A DNA stretch of 64,000 bases from Stramonita haemastoma (Eukaryota; Mollusca; Gastropoda; Neogastropoda; Muricidae), in assembly GCA_030674155.1 (NCBI GenBank), contig CM060339.1, positions 40,357,630 through 40,421,629 of the forward strand, read 5' to 3'. The notes below the pieces were generated by a model. That model was not told where the DNA came from. It saw only the letters and a program-made list of their open reading frames with translations, and did no database searches. A program made the position numbers and the translations under genes. The stretch's first letter is position 1; each line of letters opens with the position of its first letter. Positions 34,937 to 48,975 of this stretch are shown here, in pieces.

Positions 34937-35195
34937 GATTCAAGATTTAATTCACCTTTGACCCCTCTTGGGGCATGGAGGATTTCATAAAATAAAACCA
35001 ACTCTAACATATATAATTTGCATTAATAGAATACATTCATACACAGAATTTTTCACAGAAATAAAAATATAGTCAACCTTTTCATTAATGTCATGAAGAA
35101 TAGACAATGGTACTCTTGGCAGTTTCACACCTGTACAGGGGAAAAGCTGTTCTGTAAGATAAGACAGCCTCTCCTGTTCATGAAGCAAGCTATGA
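34937..35195 (+). repeat. Dispersed repeat family I, longer copy
   Basis: AAGATTCAAGATTTAATTCA and CTTGGGGCATGGAGGATTTC match 1,375-1,505. It continues through ACATATATAATTTGCATTAA into a further 140 bp not present in the first copy. Confidence 0.6.
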
Positions 35196-35833
35196 ACCAG
35201 TCATAGAGCTGGACTGGCTTCTGCCAACACATGAAAACTGCAGTGTCGTTAGACATGAATCGTTTCCTATAATTCATTCACATTTTTATCAACGATATAT
35301 GAGCCGAAATAAAACCGCAAGGTTATAAGCAAGAACAGATAGCACTCGTGGATTGCCTCCCTTTGCCGGTTTTTTTTGGGGGGGTTTCAGCCCACGCCGT
35401 ACAGAAACTGAAATGGGGTGAATTTGTGGACCAGGAGAAATCACGTCAGTACCAGTAGACCTCAGAGGAGGAATGTAGCACAGCTTTTCAATCAACTAGT
35501 CAGAAAAACTCTTTGGAGGAGGGGGGGGGGGGGGGGGGGGGGTAGATGGAAATGAATGAATCAGATAACAGGAGTCAAGGACCATTGTGCTTTGGACTTG
35601 TGGCAGGTCAAACTAACCTGGAATGCAAGCTGCTGTTAACTTTCTGACAGCATGAGGATGCAAAGACCAGTCGCGAAGGAATGCCTGTCACACCCCCTCC
35701 CCCTCCCCTCCAGGGTGTTGACTCCTGTAGAATTTCAGGGATATTAATTAATTTACTATCTGCGGTCAGTGGGAACCCTGCTGTGAAGTAAGAGTCTGAC
35801 CACCATCGTGGTGAAGTGAAGTGCATGGTTTGC

Positions 35834-35897
<64 letters not shown>

Positions 35898-35979
35898 GTT
35901 TGGACATTGGCAGATGAGCTCTACAGCATAATTCGTGTGTTTGTTTTGCCTCGCTAGAGTGAGCATAACTGAACAAAAT

Positions 35980-36011
<32 letters not shown>

Positions 36012-37688
36012 CGCCAATACGGCGTTGTGTGAACTGTGAACTGTCTCTATTGTTTTGAGAGGTGTGGTGCCAGTAAACTTAGAGAAAAGTCGTGCTGGGG
36101 TGTTCTTTTTTCAGTTTAATGTGGATTTGCGTCTGTTAGAAGTCAGATCTTGGTCTTCCTCTTTTTGTAACTGATGTGAAACAGAGATGGTGCGAGTGTG
36201 TGTTTGTGTGTGTGTGCTTGCATGCATATGCTCCACAAGCGTGTTTATGTAGCTCAGCGTGTGTATGTGAGTGCATGTTTGTGTGTGTCTGTGTGTATTT
36301 TTTGCATGAGTACATCTCTATTTCTGTGTACATATTTGTACAGTATCTTGTCTCTAAAGCCTAAAGAACACACAAAAAAAAGATGTTAACAGTTCATTAG
36401 GTAAAACCTGGTAATTATCGCTTGCTGTTCACGCAGACATCTGCCGTGTGTTTGTCGTACAGTTCCAGCGTGTTTGCTGACTTCAGCCTCAAAGAACACA
36501 ACATACACACGTTCACTACACTGCATTAAACTTTTCGCCTTCACACGGTAAGATTGCCGTGCCTGCCCTAAATCAATGGATTCATAAACAAAGACATATG
36601 TATTAAACTCGATGATATTGCATATAGTTTTTTTATGTATTGCCAGTGTTTCCTCATTTTTGTACACAAAATATTTAAGGTATAAATTTTTATGCATATG
36701 ATCAACAGGTCTTAGAAAATCAGGTTTCCGTCTGTAAACAACTTCAGTGAGTTTTGGTGGGGGGGGGGGGGGTATCTGGAAGGGGGGTGGGGGGGGGCAA
36801 TTGTTTGTTTTGGGGGGAGGGGGGGGGAGGGGCTTGTGTTTGTTAGAGCATCTACAGTACTCCAAATTTTGAACAGGGTTATTTTTTGTTTGTTGTTGTT
36901 TTATTTTTGCCTGTTTACAAGAGCATTTTCAATACTGTAAATAGTTTGTTGATGGACTAACATATATTTTGTAAATAGTGTACACAAGATTTCCTTTTCC
37001 GACAATGGAATGATATGTCATCTTGCGTTTTTATTGGTGTTTAGTAAATGGAATTACCAGCTATTCGGGTAGATTGATTTTCCGTCCATTTTTCTTTTTC
37101 TCCTCGGTTTTTGGTCTGGAGGAACTGTATCCCTACTCACTGGAGTAGTCCTTGTGTGTGTGTGTGTTTTATGTAGGCGAGGGGCATACTGTAAAAGTAT
37201 TGACTTAGAAATATTCCTTCCATAGAATTCATTGGGACATCATGAGAAGAACCCACCATTTATTGTATTACTGTGATTTTTTTTTGTGTGTTGTTTTTGG
37301 TTGTTGTTGTATTTTAGGAGGAGAAACTGTGTCAGGAATAATGTGATGATATATATTTGTTTTTAATGTGATTATTGAAGCCTAGTTTGTGATAAGGTGC
37401 AGCATTGTGTTTGACCATCACAGTCCTTTTGCTTCTGTTTATGGTAGGTTGGCTGGGTGGTTGGGGGGGGGGGGGGGGTTGGGTTTTTTATTTCTCTGCT
37501 GTTGTTTTTTGTTTCTTCTTTTCAAGCTAATGAAAGTCGTTGTATTTGTACCTGTACGTTAATGCGTGAATACAAAGAAACAGAGGAACACTTACTTATG
37601 AAGTGCATGACATGTATGTACATGTATGGAGCACAGGCATGCACACACTTACACACACACACACACACATACATACATACACACACAC

Positions 37689-37728
<40 letters not shown>

Positions 37729-37734
37729 ACACAC

Positions 37735-37796
<62 letters not shown>

Positions 37797-37935
37797 CACA
37801 CACATCACACACACACACACTGGTCATCTGCTACCTCTTCTGGAAAAAAAATGTCGGAACGCCAGAATTTCTTTTTCGTAAGATTTTTTTTTTTCTTTAT
37901 CGGCTTGGCCCAGTAATCTTGTTATTTTGTTGTCT

Positions 37936-37966
<31 letters not shown>

Positions 37967-38952
37967 GGGGGGGAAGAATGTTGATGTTATACTTTAGAAG
38001 ATCTCTTGAGGTTAAAGTGATCTATTAGTGATCATTCTTCTACAAATTTGATGGTTGCTGCTTTTTATCTCGACCATTGTCACTGTAAATAGCTCACAGG
38101 GTTTTTTTTCGTGTCAGTTTGGATTTTCACTTGGCCAACTAACAGCCCTTGTATGGACTCTAAAGCCTGCTAGCTCCTGAGCAGATGTGATCTGGTTCAC
38201 TGATTGAGATAGGTATATAAAACTGAAAATGACGTTTAGAATTATTCATAGCATAACTGCAGGCTGTGGTCAGATCTTCTACCATTGGCGAAAGCAAGGT
38301 GAAAATGTGCTCAAGGTGTCAAATGTTTTCACAACTTTGAATTTGATATTTTCACAACGTTTTAAGTATATTCTCGGCATCCAAAGATCAGGAGTTTTGT
38401 TTAATTAATCAAAAGATTCTTTCGATAGACAGGGATATTTTCTAGCAGGGTTATTTCGGTTGGTGTTATTTTTGTTTCTTTTTGTTTTTGTTGTTTTGTT
38501 TTGTTTTATTTTTGGAAGGGGGGTGGGGTAAGTAACAGGTTTTTAAAGAAGAATTATGTAATTGTCGTTATAATCAAGTTTACGGCACGTCACATTTTAT
38601 TTTTTAATACCACTATGCATTGCACACACATGTACTTATCATTACACAAACGTTTTTTTTTTTTCCTTAAAGGAAACAAACTTACCAGAACTGTCCATCA
38701 CTAAAGTGTAAAAAAAAAAAAAATCCAGATTGTCTCAGATCTATATAGACGTCCAGAAAAATAGATGAGAACATATTTATTATAGAATGGAACCTCACAT
38801 CTGTGTCTATGAAGAAGAAACCTACCTGTGTGTGTATTGGTGTGTCAAAGAGAGCCTATAATTATGTCATGGAGTGTGTATGATCTCTTGAGAGTAGCTA
38901 TATACATGTACGTATTTTTGTATGCCATACACAGTTCTCTCCTACAGTGTGC

Positions 38953-39020
<68 letters not shown>

Positions 39021-41389
39021 GTCTATGCCATAGAATACAGCTCTATGTGTGTACGTAACGTTGTCTCATAACAAGGCGGGTGTGTTGTGTGTGACCAGAG
39101 CTTCTCTTTGAAAGTGTGTTGCCTGATTTTGGGTGCGCATTAACCCCAGAAATGTGTCGGTGTCAAACTGTGATTTATTTTTGTCCGTTTTATTTCCAAG
39201 ATGAAAAGTTTGCTTTTGTTCTGTGTTGACCCTATTGGTCTGTGTATGCCATATCAGATATGACACAGACAGCTCTGTACAGCGTTGTTTATTGTGTTGC
39301 TTGGTATTTGCATCATATCAAATGCCGAGCGGGATACTGTGATCTGGTCTGTGGTTTGAGCCGAACGAGCGTTCATCCATCATGTCATGTGTGACTGTTG
39401 TGTGTCTTCAGTCACACAGTGGAAACTATGTATTATCTATTATCTGTGTCATGTGCAACTGGTGTGTCTTAAGTCACACAGTGTAAAACAGTAAGTGTTT
39501 ATTATTTATGTCATTATGTCACTGTTGTGTCTTAAAATCACACAGTGTAAAACAGTATGTGTTTACTATTTATGTTTATTACTTATGTCATGATGTAACT
39601 GTTGTGTCTTTAAACCACACAGTGTAAAACAGTACGTGTTTATCGTTTACGTCACTATGTAACTGTCGTGTGTTTAAACCACACAGTGTGTAAAACAGTA
39701 TTGCTGCTGACTGAACTCGAGGTAAGAGTGACTGTGTGGGTAGGCAATGGCGGAAGGTAGTACGCATGGCTGTCTACATAAAAGTTCTTCCATGTCTTGA
39801 TCTCCTGCAAAGATCGTGACAGCGTACTTAGTTCCAGTCCAGCCCTGACTTGTTTCGTGTCCACTGAACTGGTGTCTGTGAGGGTGAAGTGTGGAGACTG
39901 CATGCTGATTCCCCTGATGGAGGCACACCCCCACACCCATACCCGTACTGCCCGGGCACATCAGTTAGAGTGGGGTCTGGACTCCTGCCTGCCTGCCTGC
40001 CCTGTGATTCCTGGGTTCCATTCTCAGCTGTACCCACCACCACGGATGGATTGTATTCCTTTAATTAAAAAAAAAAAAAAATCAAAGTGACTTTTTTTTT
40101 TTTTTTTCATGTTGCTGCTGAAATTATCAAAGTTTTCTGTCCTGGCTTGTAAACGTGAGGTTTGATGTGGATGTGAAGAGACTGGTGTGCGGATGTTAAA
40201 TCAGTGTACCTTTTAGAATTCACTGTTGCTGCTTGAATGGAATTTACTAGTTAGGTTTTGAATTGTTATAACTTTTATAGTCGTACAAAAGGGTGGGTGA
40301 TCATTAAACTAAAAATGATTGTTTAACCATACAAAAAGGTACTCAAGTCGAGATTTAAATTTTTTTTAGACATTATTTTTTCTATATGTGTGCATTGTGA
40401 TGTTTGGGTGTCTTCTTTCAAGCCTATTTATTCTCAAAGAAAATCATGCAACATTTTCAGTATTCTTGGCAACATGTTCAGAGCTGATACTTTGCTATTA
40501 AACCATGCTTTTGAATTCGACAAGTGGCAGATGTTTAATTAATGAATGTGACAATATTCGACTGATGTTTTCAAAGTAGAAGTTGTTACTAATTCATTTG
40601 TAAAAAATACTGAATTTCATTATTGAAAGTCTATCAGTGGTTGTTGTAGAGCTATCTATGAAACGTCCTTAGAATGCTGGTGTTTCTGTATGGAAACCTG
40701 TGTAGTAATTTATATTGACTGATGATATATTCTTATAATTTATTTCACACATGATTTCAATGCCACCAAACATCAGAACAATTGTCATTTTGTATTACGA
40801 TTGATATATATATATATATATCATTTTGTATATATACATATTTCAGGAATTCACTTTGTATATTTCAGGAATTCACAAACCTGTACTCTCTGATTTTAAG
40901 AGTGTGTATAGTTTGCTGCATGTTGAGTGCTGTAATGATGATAATAATGATGATGTGGAAAACTACTTCAGACTTTTTTGTCGTTTTTCTCTGCTGAACA
41001 AGCCTCTGATGTCTGTAATCCGCACAAAATGGAAGTGAGGGGAATGCTGACAGGGCCGTGTGCCTACATACAGTGTGTCCGTGGACGCGGCCCCAACCAT
41101 TGAGTTCAGAGTCTTGCCTGTATCCGTCTGTAGGTAACACACTTCAAGGTCTGGGGTTCAAACCTTTGGGGGTGAGGCTCTGTGGAAAGAATTGTGTCAG
41201 GGTATTATTGGGGTTGGGTTGTTTTTTTCTGGGGGGGGGGGGGGGGCTTATTATTGATATGGAGAGGTGTAATGAGCATGGTTGTGTGTTTATGCCTGTT
41301 ATAGATTTAGGCTGGTTTGATGTTTGTGGTTTTTTAGTCTGTCTGGTTTTCTGTTCTTATCTGTCTGTCTCTGTTCCCGTTCTCTGTCT

Positions 41390-41435
<46 letters not shown>

Positions 41436-41694
41436 TTGACCCACTATTCCTTAACTCGGAGGAATGCCATCAACATCAGTTGCACTGTGTAGTAAGACCT
41501 TGAAAAGCAGTGGCAGATATGCAAAAAAAATTTATTTTTTAATTTTACCAGTTATTATCACCAGCTTTTAAAAAAAAAAAAAAAAAGGAAAAAAAAAATT
41601 TGCCAGCTTTTTACACCACGTGACAGTGTTCTGTGATCATACTGATCAGCTGTCAACCCTGTTACTCAGTTCATAGAATTTTTTTTTTTTTAAT

Positions 41695-41815
41695 AAAATT
41701 TTATTCCTCAGACAGAGCTCTGAGGTTCACCAATGGTGAGATTTTTGCATGTGGGACCGTTCTCGTCCACCATTAAGGAAGGTAGCTGTATTCGACTTCA
41801 GGGATTTTTTTCTTT
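41695..41815 (+). repeat. Family F dispersed fragment
   Basis: GAGCTCTGAGGTTCACCAAT, GGTGAGATTTTTGCATGTGG and ACCATTAAGGAAGGTAGCTG recur, more or less diverged, near 2,360-2,400, 7,060-7,120, 31,060-31,120, 43,725-43,835 and 60,545-60,600. Class unknown. Confidence 0.5.
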
Positions 41816-43724
41816 TTAATTTTCACAAGAAGAGACCTATCAGTGAAGAGGAAGACTTTAAATGGAAATCCAGCATGCAAGTGCATGCAGAACATCTTGC
41901 CACACATTCGGTTTTGGGCTGGGGAAAAAAAAGCCAAGATTTGGTCAGTGGCTTAGATAACACAAACATACCCAGGATGCATCCTACTGTATGGAGAGAG
42001 ATGGGCTCCACTGTGCTCATCTTCCCTAAGACTTGTTGCCTAAACAGTGCAGAGCAGTGCCCGATGACTGCCCAAGGAGTTAAAGGAGAGAGAAGTCAAT
42101 CGAGGGATGGAGTGAGGGAGTGAACAGGCTTGAAGACACAAACCCACAGCCTGCCAGGTGACCGACCCTAAGATTGTGCTGAGGGCGTGTGGTTTGTTCC
42201 TTAGTTCCCTGGGCGGAGTTCAGAATGTATGGACAGGGCTAGCTCTGTATTGTCGGTGTTCTTTGTATTGTCTGTGTTCTTTGTATTGTTTGTGTTCTGT
42301 GTATTGTCTGTGTTCTGTGTATGGTCTGTGTTCTGTGTATGGTTGGTTCTGTGTATGGTCTGTGTTCTGTGTATGGTCTGTGTTCTGTGTATGGTCTGTG
42401 TTCTTGTATGGTCTGTGTTCTGTGTTTGTCTTTGTTCTGTGTATTGTCTGGGTTCTGTGTTCTGTATGGTCTTTGTTCTGTGTATTGACTGTGTTCTCTG
42501 TATTGTCTGGGTTCTGTGTTCACTTCCACGTCCCCCTCTCTGACTGTTGAACTGTGTGTCCAGTTTGTTTGTTTTTTACTGTGAGTGCTTCCATAGCAAG
42601 GACCCTGTGACAGAGGAATTCTTTGCACAACCATGTCAGTATTGGAAACCCATTCTCACCCAGTCCCTGGGATGGTGTGTGGGTTGGGGGGGATGGGGGG
42701 GGTTTACGGGGACAGTGTTTGGGGTTTATTGTTGCTTTTTTTTTTTTGACATAATTAATAAGTTGATGATGTTATTGGTTTTGATGAATGTTGATGCTGG
42801 TTTTGGGGTTGTTTTTTTTGTTTTGTTTTTTAGTTTCTTTAAAATGCTGTGGATAAGTTATCATAGTGACAGCTTTACAACAAAACGAACTTAACAAGAT
42901 GTGAAATTTATGTTTATGTGTCTGGTTGTTTTGGTACATTTCTGTTAGTGGGGTTTGTGTGTTGTAAAGCTGCAGTAACAATCGTTATTAATACTCACGT
43001 ATTATTCTGTCATATGCACTGGTTTGCCTTCAGCTGTTAACGATGATCATCCAAAGTGTAGATAGCGCATCTGATGATGGGGGCATTCTTTATGTAGCTA
43101 GACAGGTTTGTTTTCCACACATGATAGGTAAGGGAAGCAACATCTGCTGTGTGTTTGTTTGTTTGATTGATCAATTGATTGATTGGTTGATTGTGCGTAT
43201 GGTTTTTTGTTCTTTATTTTAGGGGGGAGGGGGGTGTTTTTTGTTTCATTGTTTTTGTTGTTTTGGTGGTGGTGGGTTTGGGGTAAGTTTTTTGGTTTTT
43301 GTTGTTTTTGTAAGGGGGGGGGGTGTTCTTTGTTATACCAGGCCCTTGGCCCAATGCAGACTTTAGTAGTAGGAGGATCTGTCGTTGGAAAAAGACATGA
43401 TTGTTTTAGAAGTGTAATCAAAGCATTTGTGTCAACTTTTTTTCTTTTTAATGGAATGTGATTGTTTGGTGGTGGTGGTGGTTTTTTTTTTTAAAAACCC
43501 AGGTACAACTTCATGTCTGAAAATTAACATAAAGCATGAGTCACATTTGTTTTAGAACCCAGACCAGAGATTTCATTTTTTCTGTTAGAATTCATTGGAA
43601 TTGAAGAGGTCATGATGTTGTTGTTGCAGAATCATTACAGATCTGTCGTGTTTGTTTCAGGATGCGTACAAAGCTGACAACTCTTGAGGCAACATTGTGG
43701 GTTTTATCCTTTTTTTTTCTCTTT

Positions 43725-43835
43725 TATTTGGTTCCTCAGCTAGAACTTTGAGGTTCATTGGTGGTGATATTTTTGCCTATGTGACTGTTTTAACCTACCA
43801 TTAAGCTAGCTGCATTCTAACTTCTTCAGGGATAG
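43725..43835 (+). repeat. Family F dispersed fragment
   Basis: TCCTCAGCTAGAACTTTGAG, GTTCATTGGTGGTGATATTT and CTACCATTAAGCTAGCTGCA match the fragment at 41,695 with the same order. Confidence 0.5.
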
Positions 43836-45504
43836 GGTTTTGTCTGAAATGGTTTGAGAAATATGAAGTTGAAGAAAGTTGCGACTCGTGGAGCAACAGG
43901 CCGGATTTTGCCAGCATAGCACTGAAAGACAAGGTTCAGATGTGCGTACCAATCAGTTCTGCGATTCTCAAAGGAATCTGTTATAGAACTGACTGACCAG
44001 GTCACAGCACCACAGAGGTGTGACAAAACGTTAGATGATTGAGAGTCCTTCACTATTGCCACTTTGTCTAAGAAGCTTTGACCTTTTTATTTTTTTCAAG
44101 TTTTACTAATTTGGCTTAGCCGCTTTAAAAATCATGTTCTTCATTTCAGAAAATTGCAAAGCAGCTTTGTTGAAAACTGTTGTTTCATGTTACTCGCTAA
44201 CGTCACCACGCATTGAATACTGGACATCGTCGTTTTTATTCAACTTTACAACATCGAAAATCAGCCGGATGCACAATTTGTATTCATGTACCTTTCTTCG
44301 CATGAAGCAAACCATTATCGACGAAGCTTTGCTGTCTGAATTTTAGCACATCAAAGTGATTTTTTTTTTTTTTTGTAATTGTAGGAAATGCTTTAGAATA
44401 ATGATTGTAAAAGGGTTTAGGGAGAGGAAGAGCATTGTTTATTTGGTGCACAATTGATATTTCAGGGTCACTTTATCTCTAGTTTTGGGAGTGGGTGTTT
44501 TTTTGTTTTTGTTTTTTCAAAGAGTGGGATTGGGTTCTCTTCTCTGTGTGTGGGGGTAGGGTAGTAAGTAATCCTTTATGTGTTGAGGAGTGTTTTGTTG
44601 GTTTGTTTTGGGGGGGACTTGCTGTCACCTTTAAGCTCTAACTCCTCACCAGTGAACAGAGGCAAGTTATTTCATTCAGTTTGGATTTGGTGCCCCCTTT
44701 AACTGTGGAATAGGATTTCTCTTTTCTTTTTCTTAGTTTTTGCAGGTTGGGGGGGGGGGGGGAGGGGGGGGGCATGATTTAGGGGACAATGTTTCAGTAC
44801 CAGCCTCCTATCACTTGTTTGTCCAGGGCACAGTATGTGTGTACCCAAAGTCCTCTTCCTCTTCTTCTTCTTCTTCTCAGAGAGACCCTGAGATCAGAGA
44901 GGAAGAGTGTTGGCTTGTCTCAGCATTGTACATTGCTTTATGAAATGATAATTTTTTTTTTTTGAAATCGTTATTTTCAAACATCCCTGTCTGTATGTGA
45001 CTTTTTATATACATCTTTACATATATATATATAGACATATGAAGAGAACATAACGCTATTTTGTGTTTTTAAGGTTACTTACTGTTATAGCTGAATTCTT
45101 CGAGGTACTTGGCCTGAAAAAAATTATAATAATAATAAAAAATGTTTTTAAAATATGTTGTTGAGGTAAAGGCAAAAGTAATCTGCTTTTAGCATATTTT
45201 TCTATTGTGTCTTTTTCTTGTTTGTGTGTGTGTGTGTGTGGCAGGGTATTTAATGTAGTGTGTCTGTCTGTCTACAGATTTTGTGTGTTTTGTATTTTTG
45301 GTTGGTTTTGTCATGAATTTGATGGGGGTGTACTTTGGGGGGGTGGGGGTTGAATGCTTATTTCTACTGAATTTGCTTGTTAATTTGAGAGGGAGATATA
45401 CCAAAGACGTGATTTCAATTATGAATATTTCTGTATGAGTCTGTCTTTGGTTAATGCTTCTCTCTCTGTCTGTCTCTGTCTGTCTGTCTGTCTCTCTCTC
45501 TCTG

Positions 45505-45575
<71 letters not shown>

Positions 45576-45927
45576 GAATCTGAGTTTCCATTAGTTTGAA
45601 ATCAGTTTCAAATTTTACATGCAGTAAAAAAAAAAAAATTAAATAGCTCATGAATGTAAATGCTTTTATCTCTGTTTTTATGTTAATTAACTGGGACATT
45701 TTCGGAGAAAATGTCATTATTATATATTTTCCTTGATTTTTCAAGTATGCCTGAATTTGTTTTAATTCATGAATTGTGTTTTTTTTTCCAAAAACAAAGG
45801 TTTTATTTGTGATTTTGAAGTCAAGGTTTGTCATGTAATCTATCAGGTTTTTTCTCTTGTTTGCTTTTTTCTATTTATTTTCCTAGACTACACCCGAGTG
45901 TTTGGGATTGTTTTTGGAGAAAACAGA

Positions 45928-45933
45928 AATAAA
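45928..45933 (+). terminator. Candidate distal poly(A) signal AATAAA
   Basis: AATAAA is followed after about 15 bp by CTACATCCTCAATGG and then an eight-T run, a plausible cleavage site with a U-rich downstream element. It sits at the right border of the T/G-rich, SINE-poor stretch, where SINE-rich DNA resumes. Confidence 0.3.
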
Positions 45934-45979
45934 AACAAAACTACATCCTCAATGGCTTTTTTTTAGTTTCAATTCATTC

Positions 45980-46016
45980 TCTCTGTCTCTCTGTCTCTCT
46001 TAATCTCTCTCTCTCT

Positions 46017-46110
<94 letters not shown>

Positions 46111-46141
46111 CACACACACACACACCACACACACACACACG
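45980..46141. repeat. (CT)n and (CA)n arrays
   Basis: About 110 bp of (CT)n, then about 30 bp of (CA)n. Confidence 0.93.
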
Positions 46142-46147
46142 CACGCA

Positions 46148-46292
46148 CTGTTCCGCTTTTTGTAAGAGTAGGCCATTGTGTGCCGGTGGGAACAGATGAC
46201 ATTTACAAAACTGCATACACACAGGGACTGGATGAAAAAAAGCACAAGAGTGCTTATTCCATTATCCTCGATATAAAAGAATAAATCAAATC

Positions 46293-46293
<1 letters not shown>
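46148..46293 (+). mobile_element. SINE family A 3' fragment
   Basis: CCGCTTTTTGTAAGAGTAGG, CATTGTGTGCCGGTGGGAAC, GGGACTGGATGAAAAAAAGC and GATATAAAAGAATAAATCAA. It is sandwiched between simple repeats. Confidence 0.78.
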
Positions 46294-46742
<449 letters not shown>

Positions 46743-47084
46743 AACAACCCTAAAACAGGAGCATTGTGAGCTTCTATGGATACGGGAAGCATTCTTTTAG
46801 ATGCGTCAATCAGCATATCAACAGCCAATGTCCCACATGGACTGTCCTAGGAGGACCTAAAGTCCTACATAAAATATCACTTTTAGATGCTATACAGAGA
46901 ATCAGATATTTCCAGTTCTGGTGTGTGAATGCACGGAAAACATCTTGCACACACCCATTTAAAATCCCATCCCCTTCCATACATGATTATGTAAACCACC
47001 TGCGGCTAGCAGCATGGATGACAACAACATACCCAGCATGCATCTTTTCAACTTGGAGAGGGATGGGCTCCACCAGGTTCACGT

Positions 47085-47245
47085 TAAATCCTGCTCCGCT
47101 TTTCGTAAGAGTAGGCCATCGTGTGCCGGTGGGAACAGATGACATTTACAAAAACTGCATACACACGGGGACTGGATGTTAAAAAAAAAAAAGCACAAGA
47201 GTGCTTATTCCATTATCCTCGATATAAAAGAATAAATCAAATTTT
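47085..47245 (+). mobile_element. SINE family A 3' fragment
   Basis: TTAAATCCTGCTCCGCTTTT, AGAGTAGGCCATCGTGTGCC, CACGGGGACTGGATGTTAAA and CTCGATATAAAAGAATAAAT. It joins at its left to another dispersed repeat (CCCAGCATGCATCTTTTCAA). Confidence 0.78.
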
Positions 47246-47286
47246 AAAAAAAATCCACTTGCACACAGACAGCTCCTAAGCAGACG

Positions 47287-47530
47287 GACGCTATAGCCAA
47301 GTGGTTAAGATTGTTCGACTTCAGTCCCATGATCCATGAAGTCTAGGTTCAAATCTTGGTGGGAGCGTCGGTGAATGAAAGATGGAAACAATCTCCCAGG
47401 TCAACTTCAAGCGCAGACCTGCCAGTGCTTCACTTCCCTTCGTGTACATGCATATTCTGAAGATTAAACAATCGCGTTGAAGATCTATTAACTCATGTCA
47501 GTATTCGGTGGGTGACGGAAACATAGATAT
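47287..47530 (+). mobile_element. SINE family E copy
   Basis: Head GACGCTATAGCCAAGTGGTT and TAGGTTCAAATCTTGG; body CAATCTCCCAGGTCAACTTC and CTTCACTTCCCTTCGTGTAC; 3' part TGAAGATCTATTAACTCATG. It is similar in order to 13,257-13,660. Confidence 0.7.
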
Positions 47531-47550
47531 CATATTTTATTTTTTTATAC

Positions 47551-47966
47551 CACTTAAAGTCAAGGTAGATTTCTCTGCGTGAAATTCGGGCTGCTCTCCC
47601 CGAAGGAGCGTGTCGCCACAAGAGCAACGCCACACGTTTTTTTTTTCCTTTCTCTGTCTGCAACTGTATTTGTTTCCCTATCAGAGTGGCCTTTTTTTTC
47701 TACAGTACTTTGCCAGCGACAATTTTCTTGTAGCTGTTGGTTCTTTCACGTGCGCAAAATAATTTTGTGTAACTCACGGGACTTCGGTTTAGGCCTATTG
47801 TCTCATCCGATAAACTAGCACCCTGACCTCCACTCATGGTCTAATGGATCCAGGGGGGAGGGGGGGGGGCATATGTTGGGCCCAAACGGGGATCAAACGA
47901 CCGCACACTTCCGACCTGGACTTTTCGCTTTCTAGGCAGGCGCGTTACCTCTAGACCACTGACCCA
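47551..47966 (-). mobile_element. SINE family B, minus-strand copy
   Basis: On the plus strand: GATTTCTCTGCGTGAAATTC, GTATTTGTTTCCCTATCAGA, CCTCCACTCATGGTCTAATG and TTTTCGCTTTCTAGGCAGGC. It is full length except for small indels and a G run. Confidence 0.8.
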
Positions 47967-48129
47967 CATACCCAGCATGCCACCTGTACCATTAATGAAC
48001 TGAGCTGCTCTGAAGTTGCAGCGTGTAGGCTGAGGCCAGACGGCAGACCTCCTGCAGAGTTACAAACAAGAAAGCACTGGAGAAGACCTGGCACTACGCA
48101 CCACCCATCTGGTAAGGAAACGCACAGAG

Positions 48130-48420
48130 AGAGAGAATGAATGAATGAATGAATGAATGAATAATCTTTATTTTCCAAGGGTAACAGAGTAAGCATGCAC
48201 ATACTTTTTTTTTCATCCGGCCCTTGCCCTGATTAGGGAATAACAGCCCCCCCCCCCCCCCCCCCTCCCCTAAAAAATGTATTTAAAAAAAAGACCCAAC
48301 AAACAACCCCCCCCCAAAAAAAAAAAAAAAAAAAAAAAAAACTAAAGAAACCCCCAAAAACCCCAACAACAACAACAAAATATAACAAAAGAAAAACCAC
48401 CATCACCAACAATAAAAGTT
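48130..48420. repeat. (GAAT)n, poly-C and poly-A low-complexity DNA
   Basis: (AATG)n lies at about 48,137-48,163, a C run at 48,247-48,265 and a long A/C-rich stretch to about 48,420. Confidence 0.85.
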
Positions 48421-48975
48421 CAACCTATGATTTCAGAGAAGTAATAGGTATAGGCTACTTTCAACAGATGCATAGGCCTAATCCCCACTAGATACACTGA
48501 TTATCATAAAAAGATAGGGCCTATGAGTTCAACAAACACATAACCCTAACTAACCCGAACAATAATGTCAGAACATTATTATACTGATCAAAGTTAAATA
48601 AATCAAACAGATTAGAATTGAGGGGACAACTGCAAAGAGAGCAATCCAATAAAATAAATTTTAAAAAATATCAACACATTTTAACATATTTTTCTCACTT
48701 GAGAGAGAGAGAGAGAGAGACCCACTATGGGTGGACAGATACAGCATGGATGTCACACCCTGTGAACAACCCCACATCCACCTTTGGTAAAGAGAGTAGG
48801 CCTACGCTAGCTACGGCTGGTACTATGGACGTCTTGAAACATCATACCGTGCAGCCTGAGAATTTTTTTTTTTATAGATTTCGTGAAGTTGGACTTGCCC
48901 AAGGTACTTGCCTGCACAGAAGCCAGTTTCAAGGTAGTATTCTTCCGCGAAATTGGAACGCAGCTACCTTTAAAA

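Larger units (their letters stand above)
35196..45960 (+). other. Long T/G-rich region after USP2, few SINEs (possible 3' UTR or flank)
   Basis: No coding region was recognised. The plus strand is strongly T- and G-rich with many T and G homopolymers and GTTTTTG-type motifs. Repeats: (GT)n 35,840-35,896; (CA)n 37,640-37,820; G28 37,946-37,973; (GT)n 38,950-39,015; (CTGTGT)n-like 42,245-42,520; (CT)n 41,394-41,432 and 45,480-45,571. Family A-E SINEs are absent, though two short family F fragments occur. This suggests one transcribed unit in plus orientation, perhaps a very long USP2 3' UTR ending near 45,950. Confidence 0.35.

Noticed and set aside
36386..36865. 159-residue minus-strand frame
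   Set aside because: It starts in G/C homopolymer-derived Pro runs and has no recognisable domain.
39655..39961. Two overlapping minus-strand frames of about 95 residues
   Set aside because: The sequence looks non-repetitive, but neither frame matches a family I recognise and no splice sites support it.
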